Positions 28,994 to 35,950 of a stretch of DNA of 36,106 bases are shown in pieces. The position numbers were made by a program, and so were the translations under genes. This DNA is from a virus. The DNA lies in IMG/VR virus record IMGVR_UViG_3300028844_003566, positions 1 through 36,106 of that record; one strand, written 5' to 3'. The notes beneath the pieces are model-generated. The model was not told the DNA's origin. It saw nothing but the letters and a program-made list of their open reading frames with translations, and did not search any database. Position 1 is the stretch's first letter, and the number at the start of each line of letters is the position of its first letter.

Positions 28994-30339
28994 AAGCCCT
29001 CGCTTTCTTGTGGTTCTAATTCCAGCCCTTCAGGCTCGGCTGGATCTTCTTGCGGCTGTTGGTTCATGGTAGCGAGCATCGCCTTGATACCACGGGGACC
29101 CTCAACTTCATCAAGAGTATAAGGACTTGGCGCAACATCTTTAGATCTAAACCTGGGAGTGACTCCGTAGGACCCACCGTAGTGTATAACTTTGTCTTCA
29201 GGGTCAGATGGTGAAGACCAGGTTTTATATATTTTTTCACCGGTTTCTTGATCGATTGTACCGTCTCGCCCTGCTGGACGGGGGCGCAACTCAACGGTTA
29301 TTTCGCCATCAAAGTGTGGCACGGGGAGATTGGCTGGGTTAGCACCCATATAATAAAGCCCCTTTCCGCCGACTTGTATGTAATAGATTTTCTCAAAGGA
29401 GTACATCTTGTCAATGAATCCAGGTGGGGCTTTTCTTAATGGTAGCTTACCGAACCCAGCACTAGCTTTATTCTGAAGACCTGATTTTTTAGCGTCCTGA
29501 TACTTTCTATACGTTGTCTGGAAACCCAAAGCTGTCTTGCCTGGAACAAAGGCTCCGTCCTCGTTTCTCCACTTAGAACTAGCGGGTCTAGCAGGGTCTA
29601 TCAGTGCCGTCACCCAGGCTAGGATGTCATCTTCTTTTTCCTTCAAGATAGCACGGGTCGCAACCCATCCCTGCTCATCCATTTTTTCAGGGTTCGCAAG
29701 TCTAAACCGCTCGCCGTCAGGATTTCCTGGATAGTACCGGACTGTTCCTCCGCCCATCTGAGCGTTTGTGTTCTCCTTGACTTCCAAGTCATAGGGCTTG
29801 CCATCAATAATAAACTGACCGTCTGGTCCGTTACTATTGGCGTCAGCAACCAATATATTACCTACTATGCCAGCCGCAGAAAGACTGTCTATTATATCTT
29901 GTTCATACTTTATGATTTTGGCACTAGCGGGACCTTCTGTAATCAATTTCTCTACCTGCTGATCAATCATCTCGTTCAAGAACCCAAGGCTCTCGCTGAT
30001 CTTCACAGTCATATCGGGAAGCATCTCTTGTTGTTTTTCTATTTCCCTCATCAACACTGGGGAGTGATGGTGTAGGTCTTCCTCTGTGTCTGGGCATCCG
30101 CAGCTTTCGACTGCTCCCTGGACATAATGCTCTGGACTTGTAGCACAATCGCCTGTTAGGAATAGGTTATCTATAAAGATACCCTGCTGATGGTCCGTCA
30201 GTGTGTCCCACTGCTGATAGTTTAGACCATTCATCTTCAGGCGGCGGTCGATCTCCTTAATCTTTTGGGAGAACTCTTCTCGAACAGGTCCGCTCCCGAT
30301 TAGCATCTCGATCTGTTGTGGCTTTAATTGTCCGTGCAT
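28990..30339 (-). CDS. Large hypothetical protein with nuclease-like motif (449 aa)
   Basis: The N-terminal 130 residues are mostly helical with a Cys/His-rich bit (SCGCPDTEEDLHHHSP). In the middle, GQFIIDGKPYDLEVKENTNAQ has the D...(D/E)xK spacing of PD-(D/E)XK nucleases and is followed by MGGGTVRYYPG. The C-terminal part contains FEKIYYIQVGGKGLYYMG and ends in an acidic Pro/Glu tail. Its position suggests a virion-related role. A nuclease packed in the particle is one idea, but no family is recognised. Confidence 0.6.
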   Translation of the reverse strand: MHGQLKPQQIEMLIGSGPVREEFSQKIKEIDRRLKMNGLNYQQWDTLTDHQQGIFIDNLFLTGDCATSPEHYVQGAVESCGCPDTEEDLHHHSPVLMREIEKQQEMLPDMTVKISESLGFLNEMIDQQVEKLITEGPASAKIIKYEQDIIDSLSAAGIVGNILVADANSNGPDGQFIIDGKPYDLEVKENTNAQMGGGTVRYYPGNPDGERFRLANPEKMDEQGWVATRAILKEKEDDILAWVTALIDPARPASSKWRNEDGAFVPGKTALGFQTTYRKYQDAKKSGLQNKASAGFGKLPLRKAPPGFIDKMYSFEKIYYIQVGGKGLYYMGANPANLPVPHFDGEITVELRPRPAGRDGTIDQETGEKIYKTWSSPSDPEDKVIHYGGSYGVTPRFRSKDVAPSPYTLDEVEGPRGIKAMLATMNQQPQEDPAEPEGLELEPQESEGL

Positions 30340-30615
30340 TTATAAATTCTTAAGTTCTTGTTGGATAAGGGTGCGGATAGAATCTAGGGATTCTTTGTTT
30401 ACCTTCTTGGGAGATTCTTCGTCTTCGCAAGGGACGTGATCACACTTCTCGTCCTTGCCATCACCGTCGTCATATTTTCCTTTGACTTTAGGTTCGTCAC
30501 GGTTTCCAGCATGGTCGCCGCCGCAGTGAGCTTCATCTGTACGCTCCATGGCTGCGTCATACTCTTCTTTAATGATTTCTGCTAACCGTTTCTTTGTAAT
30601 TTTGTATTGGGACAT
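30340..30615 (-). CDS. Acidic protein with N-terminal ITKKRLAEIIKEE tag (91 aa)
   Basis: The tag MSQYKITKKRLAEIIKEEY (IKE site) is followed by a hydrophilic, highly charged stretch with His, Cys and Asp (DEAHCGGDHAGNRDEP, DDGDGKDEKCDH) that may bind metal. The C-terminus SIRTLIQQELKNL repeats a tag-like helix. The stop is adjacent to the start of the 449-aa gene. Internal virion or scaffold-like role is inferred from the tag only. Confidence 0.65.
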   Translation of the reverse strand: MSQYKITKKRLAEIIKEEYDAAMERTDEAHCGGDHAGNRDEPKVKGKYDDGDGKDEKCDHVPCEDEESPKKVNKESLDSIRTLIQQELKNL

Positions 30616-30629
30616 TGTTTTTTCTCCGT

Positions 30630-31442
30630 TTAAAAGTTTGTAGCCTGTAGCCTAAGGCTTTCACCTACTTTAATCCATTTATTAAATAAGGATGCGGCAT
30701 CCGAATCACCACCAGCAGCCTGGGTCAGTGTCTGGTCAACCACATCAAATGCTCCTTGGACCGCTGGAGCAAGATCTTTTAAATCAACTGTTGCGCCTGA
30801 GCTATGTGCTCGCTCCAGCGCAACCTGTGCCTTGCCGATAACCATAGCATAATCAGGGTCTCGTGCCGCATCGTTAAGCGCACCTTGCATAGCTTGATAA
30901 GTCGTATCATCCAGTTGGACGCCGCCTACCTCAACAGCAGCCTGCGCACTAGATGCCCCAAAGACTGAATATATAATTAAAGCTATCACCAACCCGTAAA
31001 TAACCTTATAAAGGATGGGGTGCTTTTCCTTAAATTTATCTATAGCGGCGAAGATCTTGCTAGCATATTTGGCGAACTTTTGACCGCCGGCCTGAGCCAA
31101 CTGCATGGCTTTTAGGACCATATCTAAATAAAAGTTATTTACTTTCTGCCAAGCTGCTTTAACTTTGTCGCCTAATTCTCCAGCAATCTTGCCGGCCTTG
31201 TTGTAACCCTGAGCGACCAGATCTAACAAACCCTCTTCTAGAAGTTGACGCTCGCCATATTCAAAAGATCTCTCAAATAGTACATAAGCCTGGGCTGGAG
31301 TCGCCTTGCCGGTGCGGACATCCTCTACTAAATTATTAAAATTTAACCTGCGAGTAACGCCGAGGCGCTCATATATTAATTGCCCTGAGGGCTCTTGGTC
31401 CGCAAACTTCCGCCAAGTTTCCATGATTAGTTTATGTTTCAT
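30630..31442 (-). CDS. Membrane protein with METWRKF tag (270 aa)
   Basis: The N-terminus (MKHKLIMETWRKFADQE) resembles the first residues of T4 internal proteins (MKTYQEFIAEA), with LIYE near residue 23. Then comes a helical region, a hydrophobic helix at about 142-165 (ILYKVIYGLVIALIIYSVFG), and a polar domain (DDTTYQAMQGALNDAARD...). AGGAAA precedes the ATG, and a TATTTATA-like element lies just upstream. A virion or membrane-entry protein is likely, but no family is recognised. Confidence 0.65.
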   Translation of the reverse strand: MKHKLIMETWRKFADQEPSGQLIYERLGVTRRLNFNNLVEDVRTGKATPAQAYVLFERSFEYGERQLLEEGLLDLVAQGYNKAGKIAGELGDKVKAAWQKVNNFYLDMVLKAMQLAQAGGQKFAKYASKIFAAIDKFKEKHPILYKVIYGLVIALIIYSVFGASSAQAAVEVGGVQLDDTTYQAMQGALNDAARDPDYAMVIGKAQVALERAHSSGATVDLKDLAPAVQGAFDVVDQTLTQAAGGDSDAASLFNKWIKVGESLRLQATNF

Positions 31443-31466
31443 TTTGTGTTTCCTAGGAAAGGTTTA

Positions 31467-31478
31467 ATATAAATAGTC
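31467..31478 (-). promoter_or_regulatory. ACTATTTATATT element before the membrane protein gene
   Basis: Shares ACTATTTATA with the element at 33869-33880. It overlaps the previous gene's stop and lies 25 bases before the start. The reverse strand reads TATAAATA, the T4 late-promoter box, in the opposite direction. Meaning uncertain. Confidence 0.25.
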
Positions 31479-32181
31479 ACTTATCTGTGTGTTTTCTTAA
31501 CTCTTGTTCAGTTACTAGTGTATATGAAAATGAATTTCCGTATAGGGCTGATGAATTTTTACACAATTCCATAAACTCTTTGTAGTCTTCAATCTTCTGG
31601 AAGACCTGGCAGCCAGCACTCCATCTATTGACCAAGTACGATTGAGTGTAGGGGTTGCTACGATGAATGTTAATCCCAAAGTATCCTTCGTTGACGAGCT
31701 TTAGCTGCTGATAATCTATGACCTCATCTTTGTTATTATCTCGCCAAACCTTTACTGGTTTGCGTTGGACAAGGGCTTCGTAGTTATTCTGGTGCTTGCC
31801 TAGTTTCCAAGTGCCTCGGTATTGTCCTGGGACGAGAACGGCAGTGCCTTTAGGGTTGATAGGATGCTTGAGCCAGTGCTCGCCTGGGTCTGTTGTGATC
31901 GGGTAGATCTTACAGACTTCTTTAAGGCCTTCGCTTTTATATAATACAACCATAAAATCATCAAATTTATTTGTTCCGGCATTGTCCCTGCGTATCCCTA
32001 TTAAGTTTAAATTAAATTTCTTGTTGCCGTCAAAAAAGGTGTAACCTTCTTTATTCATCAGGCTCCGAAGGTTGCGAGTATTGATCAGCTTCTCTAGTGG
32101 AGCTTTCTTTTTGGTAATGGGCAATTTCATCTGGGCGGTGGAACTCGCCAAGAGGTTGAGAATTATTTTCAGAAAGTTCAT
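31477..32181 (-). CDS. L,D-transpeptidase-like (YkuD-type) protein (234 aa)
   Basis: The signature INIHRSN (His173) followed by RWSAGCQVF (Cys191) resembles the H...S(x)GC arrangement of YkuD-type L,D-transpeptidases. Earlier parts (NLNLIGIRRDN, TTDPGEHWLKHPIN, GTAVLVPGQYRG, VWRDNNKD) match a phage-associated variant I recognise by pattern. The first 17 residues (MNFLKIILNLLASSTAQ) look like a signal peptide, and GGAG lies nine bases before this ATG. A start at 32058 would avoid the 131-base overlap with the upstream gene. The enzyme may work on peptidoglycan during entry or lysis. Confidence 0.6.
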   Translation of the reverse strand: MNFLKIILNLLASSTAQMKLPITKKKAPLEKLINTRNLRSLMNKEGYTFFDGNKKFNLNLIGIRRDNAGTNKFDDFMVVLYKSEGLKEVCKIYPITTDPGEHWLKHPINPKGTAVLVPGQYRGTWKLGKHQNNYEALVQRKPVKVWRDNNKDEVIDYQQLKLVNEGYFGINIHRSNPYTQSYLVNRWSAGCQVFQKIEDYKEFMELCKNSSALYGNSFSYTLVTEQELRKHTDK

Positions 32182-32443
32182 CTATTGCATCTCCAGTTCG
32201 CTTGTGCCCATTATACCTATATAGTAGCTCGCCATCCTCAAGCTTTAAATCCGCCATGCCCAACTTATAGTAAGTAAGGGCGACCAAGTAAGCGTGAAGG
32301 TCAAATTTGGGCTCTATTGCTTTCTCTCTTATCCAGGCGACAGCACGATACCCAAAGAAGGCTCGTTCTGCATTAATAATATTACTATCTTCTGGGAAGG
32401 TTATGAATCCTTCTTTTATCAAAAGCTCTTTGATGCTTTGCAT
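32051..32443 (-). CDS. Hypothetical protein (130 aa)
   Basis: The N-terminus MQSIKELLIKEGFITFPEDS is helical. The middle (FFGYRAVAWIREKAIEPKFD, LVALTYYKLGMADLKLEDG) is aromatic and helical, and the C-terminal third is hydrophilic (SSTREADQYSQPSEPDE). The 3' end overlaps the next gene by 131 bases in a different frame if that gene uses its long start. No family is recognised. Confidence 0.65.
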   Translation of the reverse strand: MQSIKELLIKEGFITFPEDSNIINAERAFFGYRAVAWIREKAIEPKFDLHAYLVALTYYKLGMADLKLEDGELLYRYNGHKRTGDAIDELSENNSQPLGEFHRPDEIAHYQKESSTREADQYSQPSEPDE

Positions 32444-32456
32444 CGGTCAGCCTTTC

Positions 32457-33290
32457 TTAATTTTGTTTTTTCTTTTCTAGTTCGCCCTGAATCCAGGCTT
32501 GACCCAATGGGTTTTCTACAGGAGAATCCACAAAGCTATTAAGGCTCTTGATGACCTCTTGGGGTGGTGGTCCATAGACCGAGTTCTCAACTATGGCGAA
32601 GTTATCTCCGAATAGTTCTTTAAATCTTTCTTTGTTATCTTGTACGTTCTGCCAGATGCTTTCAACAATCTCTGGTCCAAGGGTGCGGTCACGCTTGGCG
32701 TCACGCTCAATAGCTACTGGTAAAGATGTGTCTACAAAAAGCATGTAAGTGTCGTAGCCCATAGCCTCGGCAAGACTCTTCTCTCTGACCATCTTGTCGT
32801 ATTTACCGCCGGTGCCGTCGATCAACATCCCAAGGCGACCTTCTTCAAAGTAGCCTCTTAGTTTTTTTAGTTTACCCTTGGCTATGCTACGAGCGGATTC
32901 TGGCTCATCGCCAGATTGAACTATATCCCACAGTTCATCGCTTGGTAAATCTGAAATATCCTGAAGGTCCTTTGGGTTGATCCCTAGCTTTCCTAGCTCT
33001 CGCTCAAAGAAGCGATCGGAATTAACATACTTAAGTCCGTTGGCTCCAATGAAGCTCGCATTTTCAAAGAATGGTTTGGCGTTGGCTGTACGAACACCGA
33101 AGACCACATCAGCTAGATAGGACTTGCCGCTCCCAGGACCGCCGGCTGTAAAGACAGCCTTAAGGATCCCTGGATCATATACACCCTCTTGGATTACTTT
33201 AGGAGCACACAAGATAGACGAATGCCGCCGTTCCGTGATAACCTGGCGAACTAATTGTCGCAAGTTGGCAGAAGACAGCGGCTTCGTCAT
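32457..33290 (-). CDS. Zeta-toxin/AAA-like P-loop kinase with N-terminal tag (277 aa)
   Basis: The Walker A motif GGPGSGKS is at residues 50-57 and is followed by a zeta-toxin-like layout: YVNSDRFFEREL, GRLGMLIDGTGGKYD, MLFVDTSLPVAIERDAKR and the closing FAIVENS. Zeta-like kinases phosphorylate UDP-N-acetyl-sugars or other small molecules. Several phage members have no known substrate. The first 20 residues (LSSANLRQLVRQVITER) form the helical tag motif with an ITE site. It lies next to the acidic repeat protein in the presumed virion region. Confidence 0.7.
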   Translation of the reverse strand: MTKPLSSANLRQLVRQVITERRHSSILCAPKVIQEGVYDPGILKAVFTAGGPGSGKSYLADVVFGVRTANAKPFFENASFIGANGLKYVNSDRFFERELGKLGINPKDLQDISDLPSDELWDIVQSGDEPESARSIAKGKLKKLRGYFEEGRLGMLIDGTGGKYDKMVREKSLAEAMGYDTYMLFVDTSLPVAIERDAKRDRTLGPEIVESIWQNVQDNKERFKELFGDNFAIVENSVYGPPPQEVIKSLNSFVDSPVENPLGQAWIQGELEKKKQN

Positions 33291-33309
33291 TTAAAGAACC
33301 TCTCTGTGA

Positions 33310-33828
33310 TTAGTTCTTTTTAAGTAGGCGTTCTACGACACGAGCAAGAACAGCTTCGGTAAGAGCTTCATCATCGACTACTTCGAGTTCGAGATCTTCG
33401 TCAGAACGGTTGTAGGCATCACGCATAGATGGATCTTCGTCACGCATTTCGGCGTCGGCGTCGAGTTCCATTTCCATTTCTGGCTCTTCGCCAGCAGGCT
33501 CGGCGTCCATTTCCATCTCTTCGCCGCCGGCTTCGCCTTCGACTTCGATCTCGACACCAGTCTCAGCAGAGATAGCATCTACGACAGCTTGTACGATATT
33601 TTCTACAGCTTCTTGCTCCTCTGGTGATGCTTCTGGTTCAGCGTCCATTTCCATTTCTGGCTCGTCACCAGCAGGCTCAGCGTCCATTTCCATTTCTGCT
33701 GCTTCTACTTCTTCCTCTTCTTCTTCGAGGGTATCGATGAAGTTTTCGGTTAAAGCAGGCATGTTAGCTAGCTTGCCCCAGCGGCGGATAACGTTCTCAT
33801 TGATTAGCTTTGAAGCTTTCTTAGTCAT
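33310..33828 (-). CDS. Acidic repeat protein, scaffold-like (172 aa)
   Basis: After a basic N-terminal stretch (KLINENVIRRWGKLANMPAL, with LTE) comes a long acidic part with repeats of EMEMDAEPAG. The repeat is encoded by two nearly identical 50-bp units. Between them is a helical segment (AVENIVQAVVDAISAETG), and the end is helical (ALTEAVLARVVERLLKKN). Very acidic, low-complexity proteins with a short basic tag are typical of phage scaffolds or internal head proteins. AAGGAG precedes the ATG. It may be processed after LTE by the head protease (inference). Confidence 0.65.
   Translation of the reverse strand: MTKKASKLINENVIRRWGKLANMPALTENFIDTLEEEEEEVEAAEMEMDAEPAGDEPEMEMDAEPEASPEEQEAVENIVQAVVDAISAETGVEIEVEGEAGGEEMEMDAEPAGEEPEMEMELDADAEMRDEDPSMRDAYNRSDEDLELEVVDDEALTEAVLARVVERLLKKN
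33467..33516. repeat. 50-bp direct repeat within the acidic gene (copy A)
   Basis: Nearly identical to 33644-33693, with a few substitutions. It encodes the EMEMDAEPAG(E/D)EPEMEM repeat, which probably arose by duplication of this block. Confidence 0.8.
33644..33693. repeat. 50-bp direct repeat within the acidic gene (copy B)
   Basis: Partner of 33467-33516, in the same reading frame. Such repeats can expand or contract by slippage or recombination. Confidence 0.8.
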
Positions 33829-33868
33829 TTTAATTCACTCCTTGTTATGTACGACGCCAGAGGCAATC

Positions 33869-33880
33869 ATTATAAATAGT
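33869..33880 (-). promoter_or_regulatory. ACTATTTATAAT element before the acidic gene
   Basis: Contains TATAAT on the coding strand and shares ACTATTTATA with 31467-31478. It lies about 40 bases before the start in a 72-base gap. There is no recognisable -35 box. The reverse strand carries TATAAATA. Confidence 0.35.
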
Positions 33881-33900
33881 TTAGTATATTGGAAAAGGAA

Positions 33901-34233
33901 CTATTCATCTTCCAATTCTTTAATTACTCCCATATCCTTAAGTTTCTTGAAGGCTCCGTGCTCAATTTGGCTGACCCTCGGGAAGCTTACACCCATTCTA
34001 TCAGCAACTTCTCGCAAGCTTAAGCCCGTTGGGAATTTTCTTGCACAGACCATTGCACAGTTTAGATCACCTTCGAAGTCCATCCAGTTGCGACACTGGG
34101 TTTGGTCGCACTCTACTTCCCATTTCTCATGGACCTCGAAGCATTTTGGCTCGGCTCCGTACTGTGTCTCCTCTAGGGATGGAGTGCTGTTAATTTCATC
34201 TTGTTGTTCTCTGCCGTCTTTACGATAAAACAT
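33901..34233 (-). CDS. Cys-rich protein with sigma-region-4-like HTH (110 aa)
   Basis: The C-terminal half carries LSLREVADRMGVSFPRVSQI and EHGAFKKLK, which matches the sigma70 region 4 / HTH_XRE-like helix-turn-helix. Before it, CFEVHEKWEVECDQTQC and LNCAMVCARK hold five Cys that could bind zinc. I associate the combination with small proteins in aquatic phages. The ATG at 34233, four bases after the enzyme gene's stop, is favoured. The longer frame reads through the end of that gene. It may be a phage transcription regulator or sigma-like factor for late genes (inference). Confidence 0.65.
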   Translation of the reverse strand: MFYRKDGREQQDEINSTPSLEETQYGAEPKCFEVHEKWEVECDQTQCRNWMDFEGDLNCAMVCARKFPTGLSLREVADRMGVSFPRVSQIEHGAFKKLKDMGVIKELEDE

Positions 34234-34234
34234 T

Positions 34235-35290
34235 TTATTTCTTCCGTCCATTCTGGGAAGTGAGGATGTGGGTGCCGCTCTCGATAGTGCCGGCTGAAGT
34301 CTGTCGTGCCCACTCTGCTTTGTGTGTGAGTTCGGTGATTGTTCGGGCACCGGTGTAAGATAGCCCGCTACGAATACCGCCTTCAAGATCGGCAAGGATA
34401 TCCGCAACACTGCCCTTATAAGGAATGTATGAAGCAACTCCTTCTGGGGTTGATGACTTGTTCCGCCAATCCATCTGGGCATCTTTGGACGCCATCCCTC
34501 GGTACTCTTTCATTCGGCTGCCGTCGGGCAGTGAGATAACTTGACCTGGGCTTTCCTCGGTTCCAGCCAACAATGAGCCGCACATTACGAAGTCTGCACC
34601 GGCTGCTAAAGCTTTAACAATATCTCCCGAGGTTTTGATACCGCCGTCGGCGATGATTTTGACGTCCCTGTCCGTCCTCGCACAGTCGAAGATCGTTTGG
34701 AGACCGGGTAAACCGTGCCCTGTGACAATCCGAGTAGAACAAATGGAGCCGCCACCAATGTTGCACCGTACAGCATTAGCTCCCCAATCAGCAACATCGT
34801 TAACACCCTCCAGAGTACAGACGTTTCCAGCAATAATATAAATATCATCGCCGAATGCTTTCCGCAATTCCTGAAGAGCGTTTTTCATCATAATATGATG
34901 TCCGTGTGCTACATCTACGCAAAGTACGTTTGCCCCAAGGGCAACGACAGTTGTGGCTCGCTCTAAATAATCTCCAGTCACACCGATAGCAGCGGCGACC
35001 ATAGGATCAACAGTGATGTTGCTGATAGCAGCGGCTGCAAGTGATACTAGGCGTCCTTGTTCGACGATGCTATTATACCTATGGATGACTGCAAGTCCTC
35101 CGGCTTTCGCCATCGCCACAGCCATATCAACTTCAGACACGGTGTCCATCGGTGACGCCATAATGGGTAATTGTAACGCCGATGTCACATTAAGAGCGTT
35201 TGAAATATCTACTTCGCTCCGGCTCGTGATATCACTGTACTGAGGTACAAGCAACATATCATCATAGGTGACCGCTTCTTTAAACTTCAT
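34235..35290 (-). CDS. IMP dehydrogenase / GMP reductase family enzyme (351 aa)
   Basis: The TIM-barrel signature is complete: MASPMDTVSE, GGGSICSTRIVTG with catalytic Cys184, IIADGGIKTSGDI and EYRGMASKDA. The tail STPEGVASYIPYKG is IMPDH-like, but there are no CBS domains, and the length (351) is that of GMP reductase. IMPDH makes XMP for GMP synthesis, and GMP reductase turns GMP back to IMP. Which reaction is used is not decided by the sequence. The IMPDH flap RY pair is not evident. It probably tunes the purine pool during infection. Confidence 0.85.
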   Translation of the reverse strand: MKFKEAVTYDDMLLVPQYSDITSRSEVDISNALNVTSALQLPIMASPMDTVSEVDMAVAMAKAGGLAVIHRYNSIVEQGRLVSLAAAAISNITVDPMVAAAIGVTGDYLERATTVVALGANVLCVDVAHGHHIMMKNALQELRKAFGDDIYIIAGNVCTLEGVNDVADWGANAVRCNIGGGSICSTRIVTGHGLPGLQTIFDCARTDRDVKIIADGGIKTSGDIVKALAAGADFVMCGSLLAGTEESPGQVISLPDGSRMKEYRGMASKDAQMDWRNKSSTPEGVASYIPYKGSVADILADLEGGIRSGLSYTGARTITELTHKAEWARQTSAGTIESGTHILTSQNGRKK

Positions 35291-35522
35291 TCTCTTCTCT
35301 CCATTCCTCTAGGATCTTATCTGCGATAGGACGCCAGTACCACATTAACTTTAATGATTCAGAGTATCCAGCGTTTTTAGAAATAATATTCTCTTGTCCG
35401 ATTGTTCTTAGCTCTTGCTCGATGTCGATCTCAAAGCAGTACTTGCTGCTCTTCTTCACCCAAGCACGGGCTTCCTCTTCCGTATTCTCAAGTAGCTTCT
35501 TCTGCTTCCTGTTCAGTAGCAT
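35280..35522 (-). CDS. Small hypothetical protein (80 aa)
   Basis: The ATG at 35522 has GGAGG just before it, so it is preferred over an upstream TTG. The product is helical and charged (LENTEEEARAWVKKSSKYCF, LKLMWYWRPIADKILEEWRE). It overlaps the enzyme gene by 11 bases and lies in the zinc-protein end upstream. No family is recognised. Confidence 0.65.
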   Translation of the reverse strand: MLLNRKQKKLLENTEEEARAWVKKSSKYCFEIDIEQELRTIGQENIISKNAGYSESLKLMWYWRPIADKILEEWREENEV

Positions 35523-35793
35523 CTTGTTCCTCCACAAGCTTGCTGGCTTTCTCTAGGCAGGCAGGGCAGAAAAGACGAACCTGTTGCTCTTCATTGCGAA
35601 CAACCACTTTCCAAGACATATGAGCTTCACGAGTCTTTGGAAAGTCCTCCCCACAAGTGTTACATGCTTTGGGCAATCGGTCAAACATATTCATCTGATT
35701 ACGCATCTTTTGATCTTGCTCTTGGGCTTGCTTCTTTTCATTCTTTTTCTTTGCTGCCCGCTTAAGCTGCTTCTTGTGTTTCTTATTTGTCAC
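35488..35793 (-). CDS. Small zinc-finger protein with basic N-terminus (101 aa)
   Basis: The first 35 residues are Lys-rich (KKHKKQLKRAAKKKNEKK), followed by CNTCGEDFPKTREAHMSW and CPACLEKASK, a four-Cys zinc ribbon-like pair. The tail is acidic. The protein may bind nucleic acid. It overlaps both neighbouring genes. Confidence 0.7.
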   Translation of the reverse strand: MTNKKHKKQLKRAAKKKNEKKQAQEQDQKMRNQMNMFDRLPKACNTCGEDFPKTREAHMSWKVVVRNEEQQVRLFCPACLEKASKLVEEQDATEQEAEEAT

Positions 35794-35941
35794 TTGGAAG
35801 TCCTTCCCTTAGCTTGCGATGTACGCTATCTACAAATTCTCGGTCATCTGGGGGGGCAGCATTACCATACTTCTGTTCATAGTATTTCATCTTTGCGTAC
35901 CAAGTAATGATCTCTCGGTATTCCTCTAGGGTCAAACTCAT
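35783..35941 (-). CDS. Small hypothetical protein (52 aa)
   Basis: Reads MSLTLEEYREIITWYAKMKY, then AAPPDDREFVDSVHRKLREG. It is helical with no Cys and overlaps the zinc-finger gene by 11 bases. No family is recognised. Confidence 0.6.
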   Translation of the reverse strand: MSLTLEEYREIITWYAKMKYYEQKYGNAAPPDDREFVDSVHRKLREGLPSDK

Positions 35942-35950
35942 TAGGCTTCC

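Noticed and set aside
33871-33878. T4-type late promoter TATAAATA on the plus strand
   Set aside because: It points toward higher coordinates, where no plus-strand gene exists. It is kept only as part of the ACTATTTATA observation.
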